Shown here: positions 1 through 8,373 of the stretch, in pieces
How the letters are laid out: the number at the start of each line of letters is the position of its first letter
Numbering within the stretch: position 1 is the stretch's first letter
Origin: Candidatus Gastranaerophilales bacterium
GTDB taxonomy: Bacteria > Cyanobacteriota > Vampirovibrionia > Gastranaerophilales > Gastranaerophilaceae
Length of the DNA: 48,731 bases
Direction of reading: 5' to 3'
Assembly (NCBI GenBank): GCA_944322945.1
Contig: CALUQN010000018.1
Span: forward strand, 1-48,731
Made by a program: the position numbers and the translations under genes
The notes under the pieces: model-generated
Database searches by the model: none
What the model saw: only the letters and a program-made list of their open reading frames with translations
What the model was told of the DNA's origin: nothing

Positions 1-5
1 TTGCT

Positions 6-27
6 CAACACAATGTATATTGTGTTG
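6..27. promoter_or_regulatory. Perfect inverted repeat before the GT8 gene
   Basis: CAACACAAT at 6-14 is the exact reverse complement of ATTGTGTTG at 19-27, with a 4-nt centre. It ends 22 nt before the chosen ATG at 50. It has no following T-run, so it reads better as an operator or a 5' UTR hairpin than as a terminator. Its partner protein is unknown. Confidence 0.45.
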
Positions 28-49
28 AATTGAAATAATGGAGAGAAGG

Positions 50-937
50 ATGAATTTAAACTGTCACGAAGATGAGATTAATGTAGTTTTAACCTCAAGT
101 GAATACTACGTTCCTTATACTTACGTTTTAATGCAATCAATACTCGAAAATACCGATAGAAAAATCCATTTTTATATTTTAACTTACGATATTAGTTCTA
201 TATCCAAAGAAAATTTTGAAATACTAAAAAATATAAAAGATTTCAAAATAGATTATGTCTATATTGATATAAAACGATATCCAATACCAAAACAAATGCG
301 CGCAAATCCGATAGTATATGCAAAAATGAATTTACCGCAATTTTTACCGGAATTAAAAAAATGTGTAGTTTTGGATTCGGATATTATAGTTTTGACTGAT
401 ATCGGGAAAATTTACGATGTAGATTTAGGTGACAATTATGTAGCTTGGGTAAAAGACCCTCTTGATATCGCGTTAAATAGAAAGTGTTGGGTCGTAAAAT
501 TCGGACTTCCAAAAGAAAAATCCTATATAAACAGCGGTGTTTTAGTTTTAAATCTCGAAGCGTATAAAAAAGATAATATTGAAAAGAAATTATTAGAAAA
601 TTACACTAAATTCCGAAAAAATATACTATTTTTTGATCAGGATTTACTATACATAACATTGAGCGAAAAATGTATTTATTTAGATTACAAATACAACTAC
701 TTGTGCGCACTGCCATACACAGAACCTGGATTGAAAGACGCAATACGTTCAAGAGCAGAAATTATACATTATGGCTCTGATAATAAACCGTGGGTATTGC
801 CTAATTTAGAATTGGCATATCTCTGGTGGCGATATGCAAGAAAAACGCCTTATTACGAAATAATTTTACTAAGGCTGTTTAGTTGGAAAAATTTGCTGAT
901 ATATTTGCTGGGGCCATTTCGCAAAATGAAATTTTAG
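50..937 (+). CDS. Glycosyltransferase family 8 protein (LgtC/WaaJ-like)
   Basis: This is a 295-residue retaining glycosyltransferase of the family that moves a hexose from a UDP-sugar to a lipopolysaccharide or capsule acceptor on the cytoplasmic face of the membrane. The metal-binding DSD motif is at about residues 109-111, followed by the family's NSGVLVLNL block and the C-terminal HYGSDNKPW block, which corresponds to the conserved HxGxxKPW. An upstream in-frame ATG at 38 exists, but GGAG at 40-43 sits 6 nt before the ATG at 50, so 50 is preferred. It has no signal peptide. It is the only plus-strand gene here, convergent with the toroid gene, and the acceptor cannot be told from sequence. 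A 9-bp inverted repeat lies just upstream. Confidence 0.88.
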   Translation: MNLNCHEDEINVVLTSSEYYVPYTYVLMQSILENTDRKIHFYILTYDISSISKENFEILKNIKDFKIDYVYIDIKRYPIPKQMRANPIVYAKMNLPQFLPELKKCVVLDSDIIVLTDIGKIYDVDLGDNYVAWVKDPLDIALNRKCWVVKFGLPKEKSYINSGVLVLNLEAYKKDNIEKKLLENYTKFRKNILFFDQDLLYITLSEKCIYLDYKYNYLCALPYTEPGLKDAIRSRAEIIHYGSDNKPWVLPNLELAYLWWRYARKTPYYEIILLRLFSWKNLLIYLLGPFRKMKF

Positions 938-980
938 ATAACGCAGATGGAAAAGAATTTTGTCTGGTGTGGAAAGCAGT

Positions 981-2159
981 CTATTTAAACAGAGCCTGAA
1001 ATTTGACCCAGACGTTAAAGGCGTGGCAGACAGCTTCTGTTTTTATCATAGATGCACTTTCCGGCACACCGGTTTCCCGCCAGTCACTCGCGTAAGGCAG
1101 ACCGCCCTTCATCCTGCCGGTCTGCATCTGCTGGTGTCTGAGAAAATTCGTCCCTAGATATATCCCCTTCATCAATGGCATTCTCTCATCTACATTTTCT
1201 ATTTCAATACAGTTGAGAGTCGAGATTAACCCCTCTACCATCGGGGCAATTAAAGCCGGGCTTGTCTCATTATTCAATCCGCCGCATAACGGATTGTCAG
1301 AATTTTTAATCTGATTTGCCAAAAATGGTCTCGCCATACTCAGTAAATAATTCTGCAAAAGCTCAATTTCATCAGCGTTTAATCGACCTTTTGTATGGTG
1401 GAAAAGTTTTTCCGCTGCTATCATTGCCCAGTAGTCGTATTGGACTTCTTCTTTATCTTTTTGTGCATAAGCCAGACAAAGAAGTCCTTTGCGTGCTGCT
1501 TTTATGTATTTAGGATTCGGATATTTTTCGTATAATGTCAAAAGTCCGAGTGCAGCCTGCCCCTGATGGTTCATCTCTTCTTTAGTTTGCACGACGGATT
1601 TTGAGTTCAGGTCGTAAACTGAATTAAACCAGCCGCCGGGAAGCTGCATTGAAATGATAAAATCAGCAATTTTAGTCAGTTTGTCAAGGGTAATCTCTTT
1701 TCCGCACAAATCCGTTATCGCTGCAAGCGCCATTCCGGACGCGCCGACACGTGCAAGCCTGCTGCCGCAGCCGTCCTCGTTTGAGCGTGAAACGACTGCA
1801 AATTTCCTCCGCTCAAATTTTTTTATGTATTCTTTTATCAAATATTTTGATGCAAGGATTCTTTTTTCTTTCAAATCATCTATCCCTAGCATTTTCTCTA
1901 GCAGCAGAAGCGAATATATCATGCAGCTCTGCGTAATCGGGCTGTATAATTCGCTGCCGTAAGTTATTCCCTTTTTTATGTTTTTGCAGCAGATAACGCG
2001 CCCGCTGGATAGAAAACAATTGTTCAGGTATTCCATCCCGAAGTCAATAGAGTTGTTAACTTTTCGCTGGTGATTTTTTGTGTGGGTAAAGTTTCTTGCG
2101 TCAATTGCCGTCACTATCGCGAAAATAACTATCAAAAGTATAAATATAGCTATAATCAT
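981..2159 (-). CDS. Membrane-anchored alpha/alpha-toroid-like protein
   Basis: A 392-residue protein with one N-terminal membrane segment (about residues 2-18) and a long helical remainder. Repeating helical pairs with blocks such as MQLPGGWF and NHQGQAALGLL recall (alpha/alpha)6 toroids found in glycan-processing enzymes and terpene cyclase-like folds, but I see no catalytic signature that fixes a reaction. It starts 15 nt after the stop of the MurF-like ligase on the same strand, so the two are probably cotranscribed, which suggests a role in the envelope. The N-terminal anchor would place the body outside the cytoplasm. The ribosome site is weak. The function is unknown; a glycan hydrolase, lyase or epimerase fold is the best guess. 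Confidence 0.55.
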   Translation of the reverse strand: MIIAIFILLIVIFAIVTAIDARNFTHTKNHQRKVNNSIDFGMEYLNNCFLSSGRVICCKNIKKGITYGSELYSPITQSCMIYSLLLLEKMLGIDDLKEKRILASKYLIKEYIKKFERRKFAVVSRSNEDGCGSRLARVGASGMALAAITDLCGKEITLDKLTKIADFIISMQLPGGWFNSVYDLNSKSVVQTKEEMNHQGQAALGLLTLYEKYPNPKYIKAARKGLLCLAYAQKDKEEVQYDYWAMIAAEKLFHHTKGRLNADEIELLQNYLLSMARPFLANQIKNSDNPLCGGLNNETSPALIAPMVEGLISTLNCIEIENVDERMPLMKGIYLGTNFLRHQQMQTGRMKGGLPYASDWRETGVPESASMIKTEAVCHAFNVWVKFQALFK

Positions 2160-2174
2160 TTTTTCACCGGCTTC

Positions 2175-3533
2175 CTATGTGAAATTTTTCATAAAGTTCT
2201 TTATGACGTTAACAGTCTTGTATAACCCGCCGGAGTGAGAAGATTTTACGAACACGCAGTCACCGTCGGCTATCCATTGCAGCAGACTTTTGTTCAGGTC
2301 TGCAACATTACTGAAATATTCGCCTTTAAATTCCGGCTTAATCATATCCCACACTTCTTTCATAGTCTCGCCCGTCAGCAGAATTTTTTCAGGATGAACC
2401 TCGCGGATGACCGGAATTAACTCAAGGTGCTGTTTAAGAGTGTGTTGTCCGCCTTCTGCCATATCACCGAGGATTAGGACTTTATTTTTGTCTTTGTATT
2501 TTTCACCGAAAGCCAACAGGGTCGCTTTCATAGAAAGCGGGTTTGCGTTGTAGGATTCATCAACAAGAGTAATCGTTCTGTTCGGCTGGATTTTGCCTGT
2601 GAAAGTCTCGCCGCGTCCGGTGAGCGATTGAAATTTTGTTAACACTCCGACTGCCGCTTCAACATTTTCGCCAAGGTCATACACAGCTGCCAGTGCAAGC
2701 GCCATATCAATTTTCAGGTGCTGAGGGATAAATTCCGTCCCCAGTGAATACTCTTTATCATAAATTTTTATTGTATTTTCGTAAATTTTAACGTCGCAAT
2801 CATCTGTTAAGCCGACAGTGATAATTTTTAAATTCTTAGCTTTTGCTGCATTTTCAAAAATATCAAAGCACTCTGTTTCTTTGCAAAGGATTGCGGTTTT
2901 TCCCGCTGCCATGGTGTCGAAAGTTTTTGCCTTGGCTCTTGCAATATCAGCTATAGTTTGATTTTTGGCAAGGTGAACAGGCGCAACATTAGTGACTATA
3001 GCAATATCCGGAATTGTCATCGCGCCTCTGCCGATTGAAGATTCTATAACCCAGTATTTGGCGTCAAGCGAAAAGTTTGTCATGTGCCATGCAATACCGT
3101 GTACGGTGTTTTCCTGCGTAAGGTTTGCACAGGCGCCGTATTCATACAAGGCATCATAGAGCATTCTTGTTGTGGTGGATTTGCCTGAACTTCCTGTTAT
3201 TGCAATGATTTTTCCTTTGTAATTGCTTCTGATATATTTTCCTAAGTCTACTATAAATTTATTTGTGTCTTTAACCCCGATAACTGGCAGCCCGTAGGAA
3301 AGATAATTTTCAGGATTAGATGTGACAAATGCAGAGATTTTGGGCAAAATTGCATCAATATTTTTTTTGAACGCGCCGCGTTCCTCACCTTCTTCCCTCA
3401 TAACAAGCATATTACGGTCGAGAAATGATTCATGCCATATCCTTAGCCCCGTTGCTGTCCAATTTTCGGGGAAGTTATATGTGTTCAGCTCTCCTGCTGC
3501 TTCTTTAATTCGTTCTAAATTCCAAAAATCCAT
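2175..3533 (-). CDS. murF: MurF-like Mur ligase
   Basis: A 452-residue ATP-dependent amide ligase, the normal length for MurF, which adds D-Ala-D-Ala to UDP-MurNAc-tripeptide in the cytoplasm. The P-loop is ITGSSGKSTTTRML at about residues 115-128. MurF landmarks follow: TNVAPVHL, TGRGE, the strongly conserved DESYNANPLSMKA, and VLILGDMAEGGQH. The usual EMG block of MurF is replaced by VIESSIGRGAM, so it may be the housekeeping MurF of this lineage or a paralogue acting on another substrate. It is followed by the toroid-like gene. No Shine-Dalgarno is visible, and a TATAAT lies 6 nt before the ATG, so the message may be leaderless. The gene contains a T8/A8 tract at 3361-3368 that is in frame. 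Confidence 0.78.
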   Translation of the reverse strand: MDFWNLERIKEAAGELNTYNFPENWTATGLRIWHESFLDRNMLVMREEGEERGAFKKNIDAILPKISAFVTSNPENYLSYGLPVIGVKDTNKFIVDLGKYIRSNYKGKIIAITGSSGKSTTTRMLYDALYEYGACANLTQENTVHGIAWHMTNFSLDAKYWVIESSIGRGAMTIPDIAIVTNVAPVHLAKNQTIADIARAKAKTFDTMAAGKTAILCKETECFDIFENAAKAKNLKIITVGLTDDCDVKIYENTIKIYDKEYSLGTEFIPQHLKIDMALALAAVYDLGENVEAAVGVLTKFQSLTGRGETFTGKIQPNRTITLVDESYNANPLSMKATLLAFGEKYKDKNKVLILGDMAEGGQHTLKQHLELIPVIREVHPEKILLTGETMKEVWDMIKPEFKGEYFSNVADLNKSLLQWIADGDCVFVKSSHSGGLYKTVNVIKNFMKNFT

Positions 3534-3539
3534 ACAATC

Positions 3540-3567
3540 ATTATATTATAAATTGTGTAAAATACAA
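3540..3567 (-). promoter_or_regulatory. Promoter for the MurF-like gene, leaderless arrangement
   Basis: Reading the minus strand, TTGTAT (3567-3562) and TATAAT (3545-3540) are 16 nt apart. The -10 box ends 6 nt before the ATG at 3533, which would put the transcription start on or next to the start codon. No ribosome site precedes the ATG. Confidence 0.5.
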
Positions 3568-3662
3568 TCGACCAAAGATATGGGCTTATATACCCAAAGA
3601 TATTACAACCCGCACGGTACATTTTCGTAAGAATATAATAGTTTAATCCGGAGTTTTTTAAT

Positions 3663-5267
3663 TCAGCAAGCGATATAAGCAGTTTGTGCAGCACCTTCAA
3701 GCGGCAGTTCAAACCCGAATATGCACCTATTGTCCTCAAAACTTTTTGTAATTATCTTGCCGCCGTGTGCCTGGACTATTTGTTTTGACAGGTAAAGTCC
3801 CAGCCCTGCGCCTACTTTGTTAAATTTTTCTGCGTGAGTTACATATTTATTGAATATTGTTTCTAAAACTTTTTTAGGCATATACGGGCTGTGGTTTTTT
3901 ACGCAAACGCGAAGGCTTCCGTTCAATTTTTCTACTGTTATGGTTAGTTCTGTATCCGGATATGCGTAGGTTAATGAATTGCCTAAAAGATTCATTAAAA
4001 TGCGTTTGACTTGTATTTTGTCGGCGTTCACAATATTCTCTGCGGAATTTGGCTTAAATATAATTGTATGACCTTTTTCTCCGGCAAGCTGCGATATCTC
4101 ATTAAGACAGGACTCTATAAGTTCATTCATATTGAAATAGTCGTAGTTTAATATTAATTCACCGTTTTCGTATTTGTAAGTGCTCAGTAGTGTCGAAACC
4201 ATTTCAAACATATATTTGCACGAATCAAGCGTCAAATTAAGCAGTTCTTCCTGCTCCTTATTTATTTCCCCTAAATCTCTTGAAAGTAAAAGTTCAAGAG
4301 CACGAATTTGTGCAATAGTCGGCGTTTTCAAGTCGTGGCTCAGGGTTGCGACATAAGTTTCACGCTGGCACTGAAGATTTTTTTCATCCTCAATATTTTT
4401 TATAAGTACGGCAATCCCGTTCACATTGTTGTCTTTGTCAAATATAGGCGACTTGTATATTCTGTGCCACAAAAGCGAACCGTCATCCGTTTTTATCTGT
4501 ACTTCATAACTCAATGATTGCTTTTCTCGGATTATTTTATCGTCTTCACGCAAAATACGTTTTCTGTTTTGCAGCCTGTATTTTTGTGTGTAAGAACTTT
4601 CAGGTGCAAAATTTCCGATAATATAATCTGATGAGGTATTTTTCAGATAAGCTACCATAGGAAGTGTGTTTAACAATGTTGTTAACTGTCTGTGTTTATT
4701 GTGAAGAGTTCTTTTCAGGTGCTCGTTCTTAGTTATGTCACGGCTTATTGTCAAAATACCTATGATGTCGCTGTCTTTTATTATCGGAACAGTTGTTACT
4801 TGAAATATAAATTCTTTGTTGTTTACGGGAATTTTTATTTCATAGGTGACAGATTTTTTGGTTGTTATAGCTTCGTTATCTTTTTTGGTAATTATATCGG
4901 CGGTTTCTTTCGGGAATAATTCATAGCAGGTTTTATTTATTATTTCTGATTTATTTTTTTTGCAGATTTTTTCCGACATAACATCGTTTACAAGCTGATA
5001 TTTGAAGTTGTAATCTTTGTATGATATTGAATCCGGACAGCTGCTATATATCTTTTCCAGCAGTTTATTTTGCTCTTCATTTTTCATGGAATACTGTTTT
5101 ATAATAAATCGTTTTTCTATATTGGAATGAATAAAAAATATAAAGAATATGAAAACTAACCCTTGCATCGGGGTGATAACAAAGGAAGGACTCGCAGTCA
5201 AAACTGCCGTCAAAATTACGGCTGCTGCAAGAAGAACTTTTTGTGCGGTTTTGTGTTCAATATACAT
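3663..5267 (-). CDS. PAS-containing sensor histidine kinase
   Basis: A 534-residue membrane sensor kinase. Two membrane segments lie within about residues 8-50, with almost no periplasmic loop. Two PAS-like domains follow, at about 70-180 and 190-290, the second ending in the usual PAC-type pattern. The HisKA phosphoacceptor block LSHDLKTP is near residue 309, and the ATPase domain shows NLLGNSLTYA and GAGLGLYLSKQIVQAHGG. It starts 11 nt after the NarL-type regulator and has a CGGAG ribosome site, so the pair forms one operon. The short loop between membrane segments suggests that the signal is sensed in the membrane or by the PAS domains. A HisKA-type kinase with a NarL-type partner is less common than the HisKA_3 pairing. 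Confidence 0.9.
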   Translation of the reverse strand: MYIEHKTAQKVLLAAAVILTAVLTASPSFVITPMQGLVFIFFIFFIHSNIEKRFIIKQYSMKNEEQNKLLEKIYSSCPDSISYKDYNFKYQLVNDVMSEKICKKNKSEIINKTCYELFPKETADIITKKDNEAITTKKSVTYEIKIPVNNKEFIFQVTTVPIIKDSDIIGILTISRDITKNEHLKRTLHNKHRQLTTLLNTLPMVAYLKNTSSDYIIGNFAPESSYTQKYRLQNRKRILREDDKIIREKQSLSYEVQIKTDDGSLLWHRIYKSPIFDKDNNVNGIAVLIKNIEDEKNLQCQRETYVATLSHDLKTPTIAQIRALELLLSRDLGEINKEQEELLNLTLDSCKYMFEMVSTLLSTYKYENGELILNYDYFNMNELIESCLNEISQLAGEKGHTIIFKPNSAENIVNADKIQVKRILMNLLGNSLTYAYPDTELTITVEKLNGSLRVCVKNHSPYMPKKVLETIFNKYVTHAEKFNKVGAGLGLYLSKQIVQAHGGKIITKSFEDNRCIFGFELPLEGAAQTAYIAC

Positions 5268-5278
5268 TTGTCACTCCG

Positions 5279-5947
5279 TTAATTTTTCATGATGGTAATT
5301 TTAACTGCTTTTACTGCTGCCTGAACTCTGTCGGACACTGCCAGTTTTTCAAGAATATTCCCGACGTGTGCCTTCACGGTGTTATGGCTTATTATCATTT
5401 GTTTTGCGATTTCGGTATTACTTTTGCCGTCGACAATCATTTGGAGAACTTCATTTTCTCTGGAAGTTAGTTTAAAGCTTTCCCCGTACATTTCATCCAT
5501 ATTGAGAGCCTTCAAGCGGCTGAATAAATTTAATGCAATCCGTGCAATCCTCGGATCAAGCCAGAATGCACCTTTGTTCACGGATTCTATCACTGTGGCA
5601 AGCGTTTCGGGTGTTATGTCTTTAAGCGCATAGGCATTGGCACCTGCTGTCAGACTGGCAAGAACTTCGTCATCACTATCGTGAGAAGTCAGGATAATTA
5701 TTTTTATATCAGGATTCATCCGGCGGACAATATGGGTTGCATCAATCCCGTTCATCCCGGGCAGCCCCAAATCCATCAGAACAACATCCGCATTTTCATT
5801 TTTTAGTGCTTCTATACAGCTTTCAGCTGTCTCAAAATCTTTTATTATTTCAAGATTAGGGTTGTATTTTGGCAGCGTGTGGCGGTAAGTTATCCTTGTC
5901 AGCATATAATCTTCCACTATGTAAATTTTAATTTTTTGGTTTTCCAT
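5279..5947 (-). CDS. NarL/LuxR-family response regulator
   Basis: A 222-residue two-domain transcription regulator. The receiver domain (about residues 5-125) has the phosphoacceptor aspartate at residue 59 in VVLMDLGLPGMNG, with the acidic pocket VED near the start and the conserved lysine in ALKDITPE. The LuxR-type helix-turn-helix (about 157-215) carries LTSRENEVLQMI and the recognition-helix region HNTVKAHVGNIL. AGAGGAA precedes the ATG by 7 nt. It is the first gene of the operon with the histidine kinase, its probable phosphodonor. Its target genes cannot be inferred; the divergent GNAT/DUF4145 pair across a 169-bp intergenic region is an obvious candidate. Confidence 0.93.
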   Translation of the reverse strand: MENQKIKIYIVEDYMLTRITYRHTLPKYNPNLEIIKDFETAESCIEALKNENADVVLMDLGLPGMNGIDATHIVRRMNPDIKIIILTSHDSDDEVLASLTAGANAYALKDITPETLATVIESVNKGAFWLDPRIARIALNLFSRLKALNMDEMYGESFKLTSRENEVLQMIVDGKSNTEIAKQMIISHNTVKAHVGNILEKLAVSDRVQAAVKAVKITIMKN

Positions 5948-6066
5948 ACGACTATTCCTCTTCTTTTGTGTGTATCTTGTATGATAGCTTTAAATACTTT
6001 AAAATGATATTACCCGGTTGGAATATTTTTTCGGAAGAATACGGGTGATTAGAGACTTATATAAGG

Positions 6067-6096
6067 TTGACAAATTTATTTGCGTTCAATTATCAT
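6067..6096 (+). promoter_or_regulatory. Sigma70-type promoter for the GNAT gene
   Basis: TTGACA at 6067-6072 is a perfect -35 box and TATCAT at 6091-6096 a near-perfect -10 box, separated by 18 nt. Transcription would start near 6103, leaving a very short leader that holds the AAAAGGAGAG ribosome site at 6101-6110 and the ATG at 6117. Confidence 0.6.
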
Positions 6097-6116
6097 TTGT
6101 AAAAGGAGAGATTTGT

Positions 6117-6722
6117 ATGGTAAAGCTGGAGATAGCAGGGGTCGAAGATTTTCCCCGTATTTATAAAGATATGACGCAGCAATTTCCGGAAAGCGAGCTA
6201 AAATCCCGTGAGGATTTTGTGTCACTTTTACATAACAACTGCTACAAGCTGATACTCGCTTCTGATAACGAAAAAAATATCGGATACATAATAGTATTTC
6301 AGGATAAAACCAGCGGATATTTGTGGCTCGATTACATTGCTGTTTTTGGTGAATACCATTCAAAAGGCTTTGGCGGACAAATGCTCGGTGAATTAAAAAA
6401 TTTATTTTCTGACGCGTGCGGAATCTTTCTTGAGGTTGAAAAGCCGGATGAAAATGTGCCCGCGACTTTAAGACGGATTAAGTTTTATCAAAAACATGGG
6501 GCTGAACTTGTAAACAATAATTACTTATACCCGAATGCAGCCGGCTTTTTGCCTATGGATTTGTATTATATTCCTTATAGCGGCAAATTACCGGAGAAAG
6601 AAGATATATTTAATGTTATACAAAATGTTTTTGATGTCTTACATCAAAATTTAGAACATAAAGATTACGTTTATGATTTAATAGTTAATGAAAGCGGAAG
6701 TACAAATGCCCGGAAATTTTGA
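6117..6722 (+). CDS. GNAT-family N-acetyltransferase
   Basis: A 201-residue GNAT enzyme, which would move acetyl from acetyl-CoA to an unidentified amine. The acetyl-CoA pyrophosphate-binding motif A is visible as YHSKGFGGQML after a strand reading WLDYIAVFGE. The C-terminal motif B region reads RRIKFYQKHGAELV. A longer open frame begins at 6018, but AAAAGGAG lies about 9 nt before the ATG at 6117 and the protein homology begins there. The stop overlaps the DUF4145-like gene by 17 nt, indicating cotranslation of the pair. The C-terminal extension of about 45 residues beyond the GNAT fold is unassigned. Confidence 0.82.
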   Translation: MVKLEIAGVEDFPRIYKDMTQQFPESELKSREDFVSLLHNNCYKLILASDNEKNIGYIIVFQDKTSGYLWLDYIAVFGEYHSKGFGGQMLGELKNLFSDACGIFLEVEKPDENVPATLRRIKFYQKHGAELVNNNYLYPNAAGFLPMDLYYIPYSGKLPEKEDIFNVIQNVFDVLHQNLEHKDYVYDLIVNESGSTNARKF

Positions 6723-7392
6723 TTTTTTAAAAGATATTGACAAAGATTTATTCTCAATAATAACTGACGCAGAAAAACTTTACAGAGATGAATATTTTGA
6801 ACAATGTATGACCCAGACAAGACGCTTTGGGGAGAATGTATGCAAAAATGTTCTCGGCGCATTCAGAACAACGGAAGAAACGTTTGACGATATGCTCTCA
6901 ACACTGAAAGATAAATCCAACGGCACCATTCAGGAAAAAGAATTTGTTGAGGATTTGTATTTTCTAAAAAAAAGCGGGAACCGTTCCGCGCATTCTTCGA
7001 CCGTCAAAAAAGACGGAATGGAAGCTCTTGAATGTCTCCAGCGGGCTTTTGAAGTCGCAATCAGCTATTGTGTTTATAACCGCGGCGCTGATAAGAGAAT
7101 TCTAAACAAACACTATGACATAGAACTACTTGTGACCGGCAAGAAAAATAAATCTCTTGCAGAACGTTATAATCAGGCAAAAGTTAAAACTCAGCAGACA
7201 GAGCGCAGCAAAACTTCCGGCTCAAAGAAAACTAAAACTTCCATTAACAACAAAAAGTCACAAAAGAAGACAAAAAATCTTTCCGGCACCCAAATGAAAA
7301 TTTCTGTATTCTGGGTATTATTCGGAATTTCTGCGGTTATTTCAACATTAATGATAGCTTTTATACTACTGGTAAAATTTTTTGCTTCATAA
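6706..7392 (+). CDS. DUF4145/HEPN-like protein with C-terminal membrane anchor
   Basis: A 228-residue protein whose first ~125 residues look like the DUF4145 family, part of the HEPN helical superfamily: RRFGENVCKNVLG (residues 39-51) and the hallmark KKSGNRSAHSS (88-98). A lysine/serine/threonine-rich linker of about 60 residues is followed by one membrane helix (about 202-226) at the very C-terminus, so the domain would face the cytoplasm. An in-frame ATG lies at 6688, but GGAAG ends 5 nt before the ATG at 6706, which is preferred. The gene overlaps the GNAT gene by 17 nt. HEPN relatives include RNases and abortive-infection proteins, but the strict Rx4-6H motif is not clear, so activity is unproven. 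Confidence 0.62.
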   Translation: MPGNFDFLKDIDKDLFSIITDAEKLYRDEYFEQCMTQTRRFGENVCKNVLGAFRTTEETFDDMLSTLKDKSNGTIQEKEFVEDLYFLKKSGNRSAHSSTVKKDGMEALECLQRAFEVAISYCVYNRGADKRILNKHYDIELLVTGKKNKSLAERYNQAKVKTQQTERSKTSGSKKTKTSINNKKSQKKTKNLSGTQMKISVFWVLFGISAVISTLMIAFILLVKFFAS

Positions 7393-7414
7393 TACTACAG
7401 ATACTATTAAAAGT

Positions 7415-7426
7415 CTGTCATTCTGA
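7415..7426 (+). repeat. Short interspersed motif CTGTCATTCTGA
   Basis: This 12-mer in the gap between two convergent genes matches, at 10 of 12 positions, the motif CTGTCACCCTGA at 47954 and its inverted copy near 48281. The flanking GGGCGTTAGC is richer in GC than its surroundings. It is probably a remnant of a dispersed intergenic repeat. Confidence 0.4.
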
Positions 7427-7471
7427 GGGCGTTAGCTGTTTTGAAAATTCTTTGGTGGAATTTGTCAATCC

Positions 7472-8278
7472 TTATAGATAGCACTTGCGTTCCTGACCTT
7501 CGACGCCGGCGTATAGTTCAACATATTTTTTTGCCGGGCTGACATCAATTTTGGTCAGCAGAACTTCTTCTATCTGAAAAAATCCGACATCCCCTGACAT
7601 TTCAATATCAATTTGGATTGGTTTACGTGTACCGTGGTGGATTCCGATTCTGTTTATAGCGTTTGCGGAATATTTGTGTATATCTCCGACTCTGGGGGTT
7701 TTGTTTATGGAAAGCGGAATTCTTGCTCTGCCTTTGGTCATATCACAGCCGTCTGCAATAAGAATTATGCCTGCCTCTATAGAGTGGATTTTTCTTGAAG
7801 ACATGTGCCCTATGATTGCTTCTGTCGCAAGTGACTTTATTATGACCCGTTTGTGCAAATCATCCGGAAATACGTGCATCAATGCGCGTTCAATAATAGG
7901 CTGTGCAAGCATTGCAGACATATCTTCGTGTCCCTGTCTGCCTATCATCATACCTAAATCGTGCATTATCCCTGCAAGAATAACAGCACACATACTGTCT
8001 TCAAATGTGCCGATTTCTTCTTCTTCCAGAGATGTTTTAACCCCTGCATCCTGCAAAAGATTAAGCATCTTGATGGCGTTTCCAACAACCTGCCTCATGT
8101 GAACAGGTCCGTGGTCATTAAACCCGAGACGTTTTATGGAAACGTTGTTTGCATATTCCTGCATTTCCTGTAATTCTTCATCCGCAAACAGATAGTTTAC
8201 AAGTTTAAGACAGTTTTCGTTTTTCTCTAAACGTTTTAATATTTTTGATTCTATGGAAATTTCTTTAACTGATTTCAT
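7472..8278 (-). CDS. HD-domain phosphohydrolase (MJ1020-like)
   Basis: A 268-residue HD-superfamily protein, expected to be a metal-dependent phosphohydrolase in the cytoplasm. Metal ligands are visible as H in DHGPVHM, the HD pair in AGIMHDLGMMIGRQGHED, and the aspartate of ILIADGCDMTKGRARIP. The arrangement HD, then GRxGHE, then ADGxDM resembles the archaeal MJ1020-like group, which I name from memory and could not verify. The last ~90 residues form a second, predicted mostly beta, domain. AAAGGA lies 8 nt before the ATG. It is convergent with the DUF4145-like gene and alone in its transcription unit. The substrate is unknown; nucleotides or second messengers are usual for the fold. Confidence 0.72.
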   Translation of the reverse strand: MKSVKEISIESKILKRLEKNENCLKLVNYLFADEELQEMQEYANNVSIKRLGFNDHGPVHMRQVVGNAIKMLNLLQDAGVKTSLEEEEIGTFEDSMCAVILAGIMHDLGMMIGRQGHEDMSAMLAQPIIERALMHVFPDDLHKRVIIKSLATEAIIGHMSSRKIHSIEAGIILIADGCDMTKGRARIPLSINKTPRVGDIHKYSANAINRIGIHHGTRKPIQIDIEMSGDVGFFQIEEVLLTKIDVSPAKKYVELYAGVEGQERKCYL

Positions 8279-8338
8279 TTTTTACATCCTTTATTTTATA
8301 TGATACCACATTTTACAGTTTAATGACATACTTAACAT

Positions 8339-8365
8339 TTGCCAAAGCAGAATTTTTTTTATAAT
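8339..8365 (+). promoter_or_regulatory. Promoter of the exported protein, leaderless arrangement
   Basis: TTGCCA at 8339-8344 and a perfect TATAAT at 8360-8365 are separated by 15 nt, slightly short. The -10 box ends 8 nt before the ATG at 8374 and there is no ribosome site, so the transcript would begin 1-2 nt before the start codon. Confidence 0.5.
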
Positions 8366-8373
8366 ATAAAATT

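Noticed and set aside
960-1962. Several plus-strand open frames opposite the toroid gene
   Set aside because: They are antisense shadows of a better supported minus-strand gene and lack ribosome sites.
3361-3368. T8 tract in the MurF-like gene as a second phase-variation site
   Set aside because: Eight A/T residues are expected by chance in coding DNA this AT-rich, encode the common Lys-Lys-Asn, and the frame is intact.
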